Part shown: positions 18,413 through 26,133 of the stretch, in pieces
Layout: each line of letters opens with the position of its first letter
Position numbering within the stretch: the stretch's first letter is position 1
Origin: Salinibacillus aidingensis
GTDB lineage: Bacteria; Bacillota; Bacilli; Bacillales; Alkalibacillaceae
NCBI RefSeq assembly: GCF_039522525.1
Contig: NZ_BAAADO010000002.1
Location: 62,001-126,000, forward strand
Length of the DNA stretch: 64,000 nucleotides
Reading direction: 5' to 3'
Notes under the pieces: generated by a model
What the model was told of the DNA's origin: nothing
The model's input: the letters and a program-made list of their open reading frames with translations, nothing else
Databases searched by the model: none
Translations under genes and position numbers: made by a program

Positions 18413-19567
18413 TTAATTTTCCTGCATTCCTTTAATCAATACCGCTGCCACCTCAGGACGGGAGAATTCCTTTGGCGGTTTCTCTCCGTTGCGCAACAGA
18501 CCGCGAACTTTTGTACCACTTAAATGCACATGGTTTTCTTTGTCGTGCGGGCAAGTTTTCGCTGTTGCCATGTTTTCGCATTTTGTGCAATAGAAGGCAT
18601 GTTCAAATTTAAAAATGGTAATGCCAAGCTCATCTTCAAACTGATTGATAAACTCCTGTGCTTCATAGGTGCCATAATAATCGCCTACACCAGCGTGATC
18701 ACGGCCGACAATGAAGTGGGTACAGCCATAGTTTTTACGAACAATGGCATGCAAAATGGCTTCCTTTGGTCCGGCATAGCGCATCGCTGCAGGATAAATG
18801 ACCAGGCGTGTACGATCTTCAGGGTAGTAATTTTTCAAAATCACCTGATAGCTTTCCATACGCACATCCGCCGGAATATCATCAGATTTTGTTTCACCCA
18901 CAAGTGGATTTAAGAGAAGACCATCGACAGCTTCAAGCGCGCATTTTTGAATATATTCATGGGCTCTGTGTACAGGGTTACGGGTCTGGAAGCCAACAAT
19001 GGTTTTCCAGCCAAGATCCGCAAACATCTGCCGGGTTTCACTTGGATCCATATAAAAGTCAGTGAAATCTCCATGATCAGGACGGTTTAACAGCGTAATC
19101 GGACCACCCAAATACACATCGCCGCCGCGTTCGTACAGCTTTTTCACTCCTGCATGCTCTTCGTCGGTTGTGCCATAAACGTTCTCGGCCTCAAGCTTTT
19201 TATCATATGTATATTTTTCTTCTAATTGAAGGGTTCCATAAATAACGCCGTCTTCCCCTTTTAGCGCAATTTCCTCCCCAACCTGGTACTGATCGGCCTC
19301 ATCGTTTGCTACAGACAGCGTAATCGGAATACTCCATACAGTACCATCAGCAAGACGGGTATTTTGAACGACGCTCTCATAATCAGCCTGTCCCATAAAT
19401 CCTGTTAATGGACTAAAACCGCCAATTCCAATCAATTCAAGGTCAGAAATGGCCCATGCGGACAGGGTTAAGGTTTTGAGGTTCTTCGCTTTTTCAAGAG
19501 CAGCTTCCTTTTCATTGCCCTGAAGCTCCCGGTTAATAAGCGTGCCACCATGTGCTTCAATAGCCAT
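18413..19567 (-). CDS. sat: Sulfate adenylyltransferase
   Basis: An ATP sulfurylase of about 384 residues. It has the QTRNPVHRAHEY motif (nucleotide binding), GRDHAGVGDYYG and a C-terminal FSRPEVAAVLIKGMQ segment; paired cysteines lie in YCTKCENMATAKTCPHD. It activates sulfate with ATP to adenosine phosphosulfate. The start at 19567 (MAIEAHGG) has GGAGG about 10 bases upstream; an upstream ATG at 19603 lacks one. The kinase cysC, nucleotidase cysQ and a probable sulfate permease lie 3-6 kb away in the same direction. Confidence 0.95.
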   Translation of the reverse strand: MAIEAHGGTLINRELQGNEKEAALEKAKNLKTLTLSAWAISDLELIGIGGFSPLTGFMGQADYESVVQNTRLADGTVWSIPITLSVANDEADQYQVGEEIALKGEDGVIYGTLQLEEKYTYDKKLEAENVYGTTDEEHAGVKKLYERGGDVYLGGPITLLNRPDHGDFTDFYMDPSETRQMFADLGWKTIVGFQTRNPVHRAHEYIQKCALEAVDGLLLNPLVGETKSDDIPADVRMESYQVILKNYYPEDRTRLVIYPAAMRYAGPKEAILHAIVRKNYGCTHFIVGRDHAGVGDYYGTYEAQEFINQFEDELGITIFKFEHAFYCTKCENMATAKTCPHDKENHVHLSGTKVRGLLRNGEKPPKEFSRPEVAAVLIKGMQEN

Positions 19568-19624
19568 ATTTGAAATACCTCCAATTTTGTCATTGTTTAT
19601 CATTTATTATCGTATCATTATTGC

Positions 19625-19655
19625 GGTGCCTGTCACCACCCGGATTTTGTCGAAT
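19625..19655. repeat. REP-like repeat, type 1, reverse
   Basis: A core plus ATTTTGTCGAAT arm, lying just upstream of sat. Together with the forward copy at 20568 it brackets the phosphoesterase gene as an inverted pair. Confidence 0.9.
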
Positions 19656-19754
19656 AATATTTAAGTTTGCTGCTGTCCAAAGTAAAGGCGTACCTATGAT
19701 CCATAGATACGCCTGAATAGATGATTTGCAAGGATTGATGCATGTTAGTGCCTT

Positions 19755-20468
19755 CTATTTGGCTAGCACCTGTTTTAAAAAATCAGGATTGGGGTAAGCG
19801 ACTTCTTCTGCCTTCCGAATCACCTGACTTGTATCGTACTTTACACGCTGAATACCGACTTTAAAATGCTCCCCCTCTCCTTCAGCCATCAAATAGGATG
19901 CATGATTCATGCCATCGAACGGAAGGCCCACACTTCCCAGATTGGCAACTGTCTTGCCATTTATGTAGCGAACATAGGGGAGGTGAATGTGACCATAAAG
20001 ATAAATGTCGGCTGATGCTTCCTTCATAAGTTTGCTTTCCACTATTTCATCAGCTTCAGTAGGCTTTACGATGTCAAAAAGACTATTGGGGGTGGCGTGA
20101 AAGACATGAATTTTTATCTGGGCCGTTAAATCAATGGTTGCCTCTGCCGGCAAGCCCTTAAGATAATCAATATCTTCATTCGAAAGCCGGTCTGCGGTCC
20201 ATTTCTGCTCCGTTCTCATCATATCCAGCGCCTGGTCAGGTACCTCTCCCTCACGAATGCCGCGAACCACCCATTCATCCGCATTTCCCTTCACAACTGT
20301 GGGATTCAGCGATTGAATGAGCTCCAGTGAACGTTCAGGCTCAGGACCGCGGTAGCAAAGGTCACCAAGAACCACAATTTGATCTGCATTTTTGGATTGG
20401 ATATCCTTTAAAACAGCCTCTACTGCCGTTGCGTTTCCGTGGATGTCTGAGATAAAAGCGATTTTCAT
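19755..20468 (-). CDS. Metallophosphoesterase, YfcE-like
   Basis: A calcineurin-like phosphoesterase of 237 residues. Metal-binding motifs in order: FISDIHGN (residues 5-12), LGDLCYRGPEP, KGNADEW, a histidine in VFHATPNS, and YGHIHLPY followed by NLGSVGLPF. Such proteins hydrolyse phosphodiesters or phosphomonoesters; the substrate is unknown. The ATG at 20468 with AAAGGAGG upstream is the true start; the longer frame reads through the neighbouring repeat. It is enclosed between two inverted REP-like repeats. Confidence 0.88.
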   Translation of the reverse strand: MKIAFISDIHGNATAVEAVLKDIQSKNADQIVVLGDLCYRGPEPERSLELIQSLNPTVVKGNADEWVVRGIREGEVPDQALDMMRTEQKWTADRLSNEDIDYLKGLPAEATIDLTAQIKIHVFHATPNSLFDIVKPTEADEIVESKLMKEASADIYLYGHIHLPYVRYINGKTVANLGSVGLPFDGMNHASYLMAEGEGEHFKVGIQRVKYDTSQVIRKAEEVAYPNPDFLKQVLAK

Positions 20469-20567
20469 GATTGGACCTCCTTTAATATTCGAGTATAACG
20501 CTATAATAGCATACCGAATTTTGGATTCTAAAAAAGGAGGAATCCAAGCCCTATCACCGCAACGATT

Positions 20568-20598
20568 ATTCGACAAAATCCGGGTGGTGACAGGCACC
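20568..20598. repeat. REP-like repeat, type 1, forward
   Basis: A type 1 arm plus core with CCGGG in place of TCGGG. The GGCACC end lies 4 bases from the rnhA-like stop codon (minus strand). Confidence 0.9.
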
Positions 20599-20602
20599 AA
20601 CT

Positions 20603-20986
20603 TTAGATCGCCTTTCGTGCCAGTTCATCCGCGTGCTTATTTTGCTTTTCCGGAATCCATTTGATGAAAAAGAAAGGGAAAGGATCCGCTTTTTCTCTGA
20701 TTTCATTTAACAGTGGCTGGAAGACATTGTTTTTCGTAAAATCCGCTTCAATGACATCCACGACGATTTTGGAATCGGATCGAAAGGATAAAATTTCATC
20801 AGGGAATTGCTCCCTGCAGATCTCCAGTGCTTTAATCACAGCGATAAACTCTGCTTCATGATTGGAGAGCGTGGTATCCAGTGAAAAGGAATACTCATAC
20901 TTATTCCCTTGGGCTTTTATGTAAATTCCAACTCCGGCAGGTCCTGGATTGCCCCTTGCTGCACCGTCTGTGTAAACCTCTATCAA
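20603..20986 (-). CDS. RNase HI-like protein (YpdQ type)
   Basis: A 127-residue RNase H fold protein. The catalytic acidic residues are visible: D in YTDGAARGNPG, E in NHEAEFIAV, D in RSDSKIVV and D in KHADELARKA. It lacks the longer basic regions of classical RnhA. Activity on RNA/DNA hybrids is expected from intact residues, though several YpdQ-type proteins are poorly characterised. The chosen start is TTG at 20986, with AAAGGAG 10 bases upstream. Longer versions would run through the type 2 repeat at 21013-21058. Confidence 0.85.
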   Translation of the reverse strand: MIEVYTDGAARGNPGPAGVGIYIKAQGNKYEYSFSLDTTLSNHEAEFIAVIKALEICREQFPDEILSFRSDSKIVVDVIEADFTKNNVFQPLLNEIREKADPFPFFFIKWIPEKQNKHADELARKAI

Positions 20987-21012
20987 ATGGCAACGCTCCT
21001 TTACGCTCGCTT

Positions 21013-21058
21013 GTGAAACATTTTGTGAAACAAGATTTTTCGGGTGGTGACAGGCACC
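21013..21058. repeat. REP-like repeat, type 2, forward
   Basis: Two GTGAAAC words separated by ATTTT, then CAAGATTTT, then the common core. It is followed by a GCACCCGGGTGC palindrome at 21072-21083. Confidence 0.9.
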
Positions 21059-21107
21059 TATGCTACTGCAGGCACCCGGGTGCAGCGGGATTGTCTGCAG
21101 ACCTACT

Positions 21108-21341
21108 CTACAGTTTCCCGAGCTTCCTGCAATAACGCTCTTCATCAAATGGTGTTTGCTGTTTCATTACATCATACATTTCTTCTACTAAAACGGTGCC
21201 GATTTTTTCCTTTGCTTCCTGTTCTGTATAGCCAGCATTGATTAATCTGTCGAGGTTGGTCTTCGTACACTTTGGCTCATCCATTTGAAGCTGGTTATCG
21301 ATCACTTCAATTAATTTATTTTTCATCCGTTCGTTTGGCAT
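21108..21341 (-). CDS. Small conserved-looking protein, 77 residues
   Basis: An acidic, helical 77-residue protein containing GYTEQEAKEKIGTVLVEEMYDV, a pattern I recall from short uncharacterised Firmicute proteins. GTGGAGG lies 6 bases before the ATG. There is no membrane segment or catalytic motif. Function unknown. Confidence 0.65.
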   Translation of the reverse strand: MPNERMKNKLIEVIDNQLQMDEPKCTKTNLDRLINAGYTEQEAKEKIGTVLVEEMYDVMKQQTPFDEERYCRKLGKL

Positions 21342-21480
21342 TTTGCTTCCTCCACGTATATTTTTCCAACATATTTTATCAGCTACAGAGACTGATTACA
21401 ACTTTAGGACACAGAGGAGTCCCTCTATCCAGTCACGATATTATAATGCTGTATAATTTAGAATGCAAAAGGATGACACC

Positions 21481-21755
21481 TTAAAAATAAGGGACGCGAG
21501 AATCAGACCAGTTATCCTCACGCCCCTTCCAGTTCACGTATTCTCTCTTTAAGTAATCGAATCCAATCCAATAAGCTAAATCATCAGCGGTTTCTTCTGC
21601 CACCGTAAATTTGGTTAAGCGGATAATCACCTGCTGCAGTTCATTTTGCTTCCCCTGTTACACAGTAATAATTCAACTCTGGACCTGCTGTAGGAAATCG
21701 TCCCAATTCCCCTTATAATCGATAACTTCCTGCCTATCCGGATAAAAGTTACGTT
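21481..21755 (-). pseudogene. Remnant of a small hypothetical gene
   Basis: One minus-strand frame reads NFYPDRQEVIDYKGNWDDF, then two in-frame stops within six codons, then ELQQVIIRLTKFTVAEETA and AYWIGFDYLKREYVNWKGRE before a natural stop at 21481. The protein-like composition on both sides of the stops suggests a recently broken gene. No start with a ribosome site was found. 21342-21480 shows no feature. Confidence 0.45.
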
Positions 21756-21795
21756 TTCAGCTCAGGAAGCCTCTGTTCAGTATAGCACAATATTT

Positions 21796-21825
21796 TTCGA
21801 CAAAATTCGGGTGGTGACAGGCACC
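21796..21825. repeat. REP-like repeat, type 1, forward
   Basis: Perfect copy; its GGCACC end directly touches the TAA stop of cysQ (minus strand). Confidence 0.92.
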
Positions 21826-22623
21826 TTATCGGGTTACCAAAAACCAGCCATTCCGCAAGTTTTCCCGATTATAATAAAATCTTTCCTGATCCTCATGTCT
21901 AAGTACAGTTCCACCTGAGGCTTCCACAATCGCCTGTCCGGCACCTGTGTCCCATTCCATCGTCGGTGCATAACGGGGGTAATAATCGGCTTTTCCTTCT
22001 GCTACCAGACAAAACTTCAGTGAGCTTCCTGCTGAAACGACATCTACTTGCTGTCCGCCCTTTTTAAGCTCGTCAATAAACGCTTGTGTGTCATCAGACA
22101 TGTGGGAGCGACTGGCGACTACGTTAATCACATCAGATTCCTTCACATTTGGCAGCTGTTCACTTTGTTCCACTAGATCTGTCTCATTCTCCGCTTTGCT
22201 TTCAGAGGCCTCTTCCAGTTTGAAAGCACCCAAACCTTCTTTTCCAAAATAGAAAGTGTCCAGTGCCGGCGCGTAAATCACACCCATTGTTGGGTAACTT
22301 CCTTCGATCAATGCGATGTTAACTGTAAATTCTCCGTTTTTCTTAATAAATTCCTTCGTACCATCAAGAGGATCAACCAGCCAGAATTTATCCCAATCAG
22401 AGCGTTCATCGTATGGGATTTCGGCTCCTTCTTCACTGAGTACAGGAATTTCCGGATAGGCAACCTTCAGCTCCTTCATAATCGTTTCATGGGAACGCTT
22501 ATCAGCAATTGTTAGTGGAGAATGGTCGTCCTTGTGCTCCACATCAAATTCCTCCTGATAAACCTCCATAATTTCCTTTCCAGCCTTTAATGTAATATCC
22601 ATCAACCTTACTAAATCAGCCAT
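21826..22623 (-). CDS. cysQ: 3'(2'),5'-bisphosphate nucleotidase CysQ
   Basis: A protein of about 265 residues of the inositol-monophosphatase-like family. It has SEEGAEIPYDER, the metal-binding WLVDPLDGTKEF motif and the C-terminal EWDTGAGQAIVEA motif. It removes the 3'-phosphate from PAP, the by-product of PAPS use, fitting its place after cysC. The exact start is uncertain: 22623 gives the usual family N-terminus (MADLVRLMDI), but AAAGGAT is 11 bases away, and ATGs at 22632 or 22650 are possible. The region upstream is filled by REP-like repeats. Confidence 0.9.
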   Translation of the reverse strand: MADLVRLMDITLKAGKEIMEVYQEEFDVEHKDDHSPLTIADKRSHETIMKELKVAYPEIPVLSEEGAEIPYDERSDWDKFWLVDPLDGTKEFIKKNGEFTVNIALIEGSYPTMGVIYAPALDTFYFGKEGLGAFKLEEASESKAENETDLVEQSEQLPNVKESDVINVVASRSHMSDDTQAFIDELKKGGQQVDVVSAGSSLKFCLVAEGKADYYPRYAPTMEWDTGAGQAIVEASGGTVLRHEDQERFYYNRENLRNGWFLVTR

Positions 22624-22641
22624 AGATCTCATAATCCTTTC

Positions 22642-22704
22642 ATTCGACATTTTCCGGGTGGTGCCTGTCACCTATTCGACAAAATTCGGGCGGTGACAGG
22701 CACC
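22642..22704. repeat. Tandem REP-like repeats, one with an inverted hairpin tip
   Basis: Two type 1 units lie head to tail. In the first (22642-22672) the 13-base hairpin reads GGTGCCTGTCACC instead of GGTGACAGGCACC, i.e. inverted in place. The second (22674-22704) is nearly canonical and its end overlaps the TAG stop of cysC. Confidence 0.88.
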
Positions 22705-23291
22705 TACCCGATGAAATACTCCACAATCTGCTGCACGGATTCTTCAAGGGTTTGTTTATCGGTATCCACGGTGATTTCCGGGTTCACTGGTTCTTCGTAT
22801 GGGGCGTCGATTCCGGTAAAACCTTTAATTTCCCCGGCACGTGCCTTCTTATACAGCCCTTTAGGGTCACGGGATTCACAGGTTTCCACGCTTGCTTTAA
22901 CAAACACTTCAATAAATTCCCTGTCCCCCAGAAGCTCACGAATGTTGTCGCGGTCCTCACGGTATGGAGAGATAAAAGCAGTAAGAGTTACCAGGCCTGC
23001 ATCCACCATTAATTTGGAAACCTCACCAATACGGCGAATGTTCTCTTTACGGTCGTCCGGGCTGAAGCCTAAATTTTTATTCAAACCGTGACGAACATTG
23101 TCCCCATCCAGACGATAGGTATGAATCCCCCGGGCATGGAGCTCTTTTTCAACCTCAACAGAAATGGTTGACTTCCCGGAGCCTGACAAACCGGTAAACC
23201 ATAAAACAGCTCCCTTGTGTCCATTTAATTTTTCCCGGTCTGCTTTCGTTACTTTTGATTCATGCCATACAATATTTTCTGATTTTCCCAT
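22704..23291 (-). CDS. cysC: Adenylylsulfate kinase
   Basis: A 195-residue APS kinase with a Walker A loop GLSGSGKST (residues 33-41), a DGDNVRHGL motif, and FISPYREDRD. It phosphorylates APS to PAPS. TAGGAGG precedes the ATG. It follows the SLC13 permease by 13 bases, forming a permease-cysC-cysQ sulfate assimilation unit. No cysH reductase is in the window. Confidence 0.95.
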   Translation of the reverse strand: MGKSENIVWHESKVTKADREKLNGHKGAVLWFTGLSGSGKSTISVEVEKELHARGIHTYRLDGDNVRHGLNKNLGFSPDDRKENIRRIGEVSKLMVDAGLVTLTAFISPYREDRDNIRELLGDREFIEVFVKASVETCESRDPKGLYKKARAGEIKGFTGIDAPYEEPVNPEITVDTDKQTLEESVQQIVEYFIG

Positions 23292-23304
23292 ATTTAATAC
23301 CCTC

Positions 23305-25083
23305 CTAGAACCAAATAAAGTTTACAATCATAACTGTAATCACCATGACAATCATACTTAAGGGAGCTCCGACTTTTACATAGTCCGTAAATGTATACCC
23401 TCCCGGACCATAGACAATAAGGTTAGTCTGGTAGCCAATCGGGGTCATAAAGCTTGACGATGCCGCGATAGCAATGAGTACCGCAAAGCCCATCGGATTC
23501 ACCTGGAGATTTGCTGCCATTTCCAGACCTATAGGCAGCATAAGAACAGCTGCCGCGCTATTCGTAATCAGCTCTGTAAACACATTCGTTAAAAGATACA
23601 TTAAAAATAATACCGCCAGTAACCCCAACGGCTGTCCAACGGCAAGAATGCCCTCTGCAATCCATTCCGCGAGCCCCGTTTTCGTCATGGCTACACCAAT
23701 TCCAAAGGAGCTAGCAATCAGCAATAAAACATTAAACTGTACATTTCGCTTCGCTTCCTCCGGGGTTATGATTCGCATACCAAACAAGATGAGCACTGCC
23801 AATGCCATCGCCTTAAACATCGACAGCCATCCGAGTGTAACCGTCAGAATCATGACGATTAAGAGTCCTATGGAGAACCAGCCGTTTTTGGGATCTGCGT
23901 TTAAGGATTTAGGTGCATCAAGGGAGGAGACCACATAAAAATCATTCGATTGCCGGTAATTTTCTATAAAATCAGGTCCAGCCAGTAAGAGGAGTGTATC
24001 CCCGGGTCGCAGCACAATATCCCCAATTTTACTATGGATTCGTTCGTTATTTCGATGAACAGCGATAACCCCTGCATCATACTTTGAACGGAATTTTGAC
24101 TCTTTAATCGACTTTGATAATAGGGCTGATTGATGGGAAACAACTGCCTCTACCAGCTGCGAGGTTCCATTCCGCAAATCCTCAAGTTCAATATTGGTCC
24201 CTGTTTCCACATATAACCCTTTCATCCGCTGCAAATCCGCAAGTGTCGTTATGAGCCCTGCAAAAATAAGACGGTCACCTATCTGAATCGTTGAAGTGGA
24301 GCGCACAGGAGAAATCCGGTCATGGTCCCGGATAATTTCAATCAAATACAGACCCTTCAAATCACGAAGTCCTGCTTCCTGCACACTCTTGTTCACATGA
24401 GGAAAATCAGAGCCAACGACCATTTCGCCAATATATTCCCTTGATTCCTCTTTGATCTGCTGTTGAAAGCCTTTGTTTTCAGGAAGGATTTTATAGCCAA
24501 TAGAGAATAGATAAGCAATCCCGGCAATCGTGATAGGCAGACCAACCACGGCCAGCTGATAGAAGGAAAACCCTTCAAGACCATAATCAAGCAGCATCCC
24601 GTGGACGACCAGATTTGTAGAGGTCCCCATTAAAGTCATTGTCCCCCCCAAAATGGTGGCATAGGATAGGGGTATTAAAAACTTCGATGGTGCAATCCCA
24701 TGATCCTCACACCATTTTTTTATGAGGGGCGTAAAGGTAACGACAATCGGGGTATTATTCAGGAAAGCGGAAAACAGTGAGGAAGGAATCAGAAAACGAA
24801 ACATCGAGCCAATCCTTGTTTTCCCCATGTCCAGCCAGCTGCTCATGGCCCGGTCCACGATGCCGCTCTTTTGAACCGCACCCGCTACAATAAATAACAA
24901 GGCAATGGTCAGCATTCCCTCGTTGGAAAAGCCCTGCAGTGCCTCATCAGGTGTTAAAATACCAGTGATTAATAAAGTTGTAAGCGCTGAAAAAACAACC
25001 ATGTCAGGACGCGCCACCTCAAAAAGCAGCCCACCCAGCATAGCAATAATGATAATAAGCACAAACATCATTTCAAAAGACAT
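23305..25083 (-). CDS. SLC13-family permease with two TrkA-C domains, probable sulfate transporter
   Basis: A 592-residue membrane protein with about eleven hydrophobic segments. The two halves of an SLC13 (divalent anion:sodium) carrier flank a central cytoplasmic part of about 200 residues containing two RCK-C/TrkA-C-like domains (VGSDFPHVNKSVQEAG and VVSHQSALLSKSIKES). Motifs NNTPIVVTFTPL and TNSAAAVLMLP are the mirrored family signatures. Its place directly before cysC makes sulfate the likely substrate (inference). AAGGGGC precedes the ATG. Confidence 0.85.
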   Translation of the reverse strand: MSFEMMFVLIIIIAMLGGLLFEVARPDMVVFSALTTLLITGILTPDEALQGFSNEGMLTIALLFIVAGAVQKSGIVDRAMSSWLDMGKTRIGSMFRFLIPSSLFSAFLNNTPIVVTFTPLIKKWCEDHGIAPSKFLIPLSYATILGGTMTLMGTSTNLVVHGMLLDYGLEGFSFYQLAVVGLPITIAGIAYLFSIGYKILPENKGFQQQIKEESREYIGEMVVGSDFPHVNKSVQEAGLRDLKGLYLIEIIRDHDRISPVRSTSTIQIGDRLIFAGLITTLADLQRMKGLYVETGTNIELEDLRNGTSQLVEAVVSHQSALLSKSIKESKFRSKYDAGVIAVHRNNERIHSKIGDIVLRPGDTLLLLAGPDFIENYRQSNDFYVVSSLDAPKSLNADPKNGWFSIGLLIVMILTVTLGWLSMFKAMALAVLILFGMRIITPEEAKRNVQFNVLLLIASSFGIGVAMTKTGLAEWIAEGILAVGQPLGLLAVLFLMYLLTNVFTELITNSAAAVLMLPIGLEMAANLQVNPMGFAVLIAIAASSSFMTPIGYQTNLIVYGPGGYTFTDYVKVGAPLSMIVMVITVMIVNFIWF

Positions 25084-25160
25084 AGCAAATGCCCCTTATG
25101 AGACAAAAAGTAAGTTAACCGTCCCAATTTCATATGTATCTAGTATTCTATCATGGGATT

Positions 25161-25190
25161 GGTGCCTGTCACTACCCGGATTTTGTCGAA
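25161..25190. repeat. REP-like repeat, type 1, reverse
   Basis: It lies upstream of the SLC13 gene. On the minus strand its GTGACA is followed 16 bases later by TAGAAT, so the repeat may provide a minus-35 for this operon. Confidence 0.88.
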
Positions 25191-25251
25191 ATGTTTCTGG
25201 TGTTGATCTTTATCAGCAATAGATTATAACAGCGTCTTTTAAATAAAAAAT

Positions 25252-25288
25252 CAACCAGCCCCTCCCTTTAACAGGATTGAGCTGGTTG
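25252..25288 (-). terminator. Terminator of the Spo0E-like gene
   Basis: CAACCAGC and GCTGGTTG form an 8-bp stem; the minus strand continues with ATTTTTTATTT. It lies 64 bases after the stop. Confidence 0.8.
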
Positions 25289-25351
25289 TTTAAAATTGTA
25301 TAGCTATATAGTATTAATGCAACACCTTTACAAAGAAGCCTTTTCAGCGGA

Positions 25352-25573
25352 TTACTGAGCTTCCTTTTCCAGACGCTCTTTACCTTTCCATGTTTGCTCA
25401 CTTATTTTTTCATTTTGGCTTATATGTCGATGGTGAAGGTTAAGGTAGTAATCCAGGGCCTGACTGGCATTGATTGTATCCTGGTGGTTCATCCCCTTTT
25501 CTTTCGCGGTCTGAATCATCCATTGGCGTTTCTCTTGAATTAATTCCAGCAACTTTTCATTAAAATCAGCCAT
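25352..25573 (-). CDS. Spo0E-family aspartyl-phosphate phosphatase
   Basis: A 73-residue helical protein with the family pattern: LIQEKRQWMIQTAKEKG, then a second helix NASQALDYYLNLHH that carries the SQxLD signature. Such proteins dephosphorylate Spo0A-P and delay sporulation. AGGAG lies 7 bases before the ATG. It is a monocistronic unit with its own terminator and is evidence that the host belongs to a spore-forming lineage. Confidence 0.88.
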   Translation of the reverse strand: MADFNEKLLELIQEKRQWMIQTAKEKGMNHQDTINASQALDYYLNLHHRHISQNEKISEQTWKGKERLEKEAQ

Positions 25574-25591
25574 ATTTCCACTCCTATCACG

Positions 25592-25620
25592 TAAAGTGAA
25601 ACGTCAATAAGTGAGAGTTT
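25592..25620. repeat. Solo 5' fragment of the 160-bp hairpin element
   Basis: 24 of 29 positions match the left end of the element at 56471-56499 (TAAAGTGAAAC conserved exactly). The rest of the element is absent. Confidence 0.5.
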
Positions 25621-25753
25621 AAGCGTCCAGCGCATTGTTGCATTGTTCCATCAAGGTGTTCATCCTGTTCGTTAGTATTCCCGCCTGATTCTTATATGAA
25701 ACAGACGATTCAATTGTCGTTACTTCATCTTCGTTTTCCTCAAAGATTGACAT
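25619..25753 (-). CDS. Possible small protein, 44 residues
   Basis: The frame begins MSIFEENEDEVTTIESS and ends with MEQCNNALDA; it is acidic and helical, unlike chance translation. No good ribosome site precedes the ATG, and a stop lies eight codons upstream, so it may instead be the C-terminal relic of a longer gene. It lies upstream of the Spo0E-like gene on the same strand. The stretch 25754-25956 has no gene. Confidence 0.35.
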   Translation of the reverse strand: MSIFEENEDEVTTIESSVSYKNQAGILTNRMNTLMEQCNNALDA

Positions 25754-25956
25754 TATGTCCGTAGTCTGAAATCCTTACTTTTATAGTAGTCATATTTTAG
25801 GTGATTATTTGTTTCTCACCCCTATAATACTAGAAATGTCGATAAAAACAAGTAAAAATACCTAATTTTTCGATATTTTTATAGGTGTACCCTCCTTCCT
25901 TTGTACTACAAAAATAGTAAGAAGCCTATAATTGGGCTATATAAACAGGTATTATC

Positions 25957-25987
25957 ATCCGACAAAATTCGGGTGGTGACAGGCACC
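25957..25987. repeat. REP-like repeat, type 1, forward
   Basis: Near-perfect copy (ATCCGAC for ATTCGAC), upstream of the DeoR promoter and inverted relative to the copy at 25161. Confidence 0.9.
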
Positions 25988-26034
25988 TTCCCCTAGAAGA
26001 CAGTCATGAGATACAAAAACCATTTCCACTACTC

Positions 26035-26097
26035 TTTGTTCATTTCTATCATTTTAGACAAAAAATTCTTGACTATTTTGTTCATTTGAAACATAAT
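26035..26097 (+). promoter_or_regulatory. Promoter and repeated operator of the four-carbon acid cluster
   Basis: TTGACT (26069-26074) and CATAAT (26092-26097) are 17 bases apart. The 11-mer TTTGTTCATTT occurs twice, at 26035-26045 and at 26077-26087 inside the spacer, 42 bases apart (four helical turns). This is the expected geometry for repression by the DeoR protein encoded next. Confidence 0.72.
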
Positions 26098-26133
26098 TAG
26101 CACATAAGATGTTAATTACAAACAGGTGATGAT

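Noticed and set aside
20469..20600. A longer N-terminus for the phosphoesterase beginning MVPVTTRILS
   Set aside because: That segment is translation of a REP-like repeat; the ATG at 20468 has an AAAGGAGG site and gives the normal family start.
20987..21148. A longer N-terminus for the RNase H-like protein
   Set aside because: It would be encoded by the type 2 repeat and lacks a ribosome site; TTG 20986 fits the family length.
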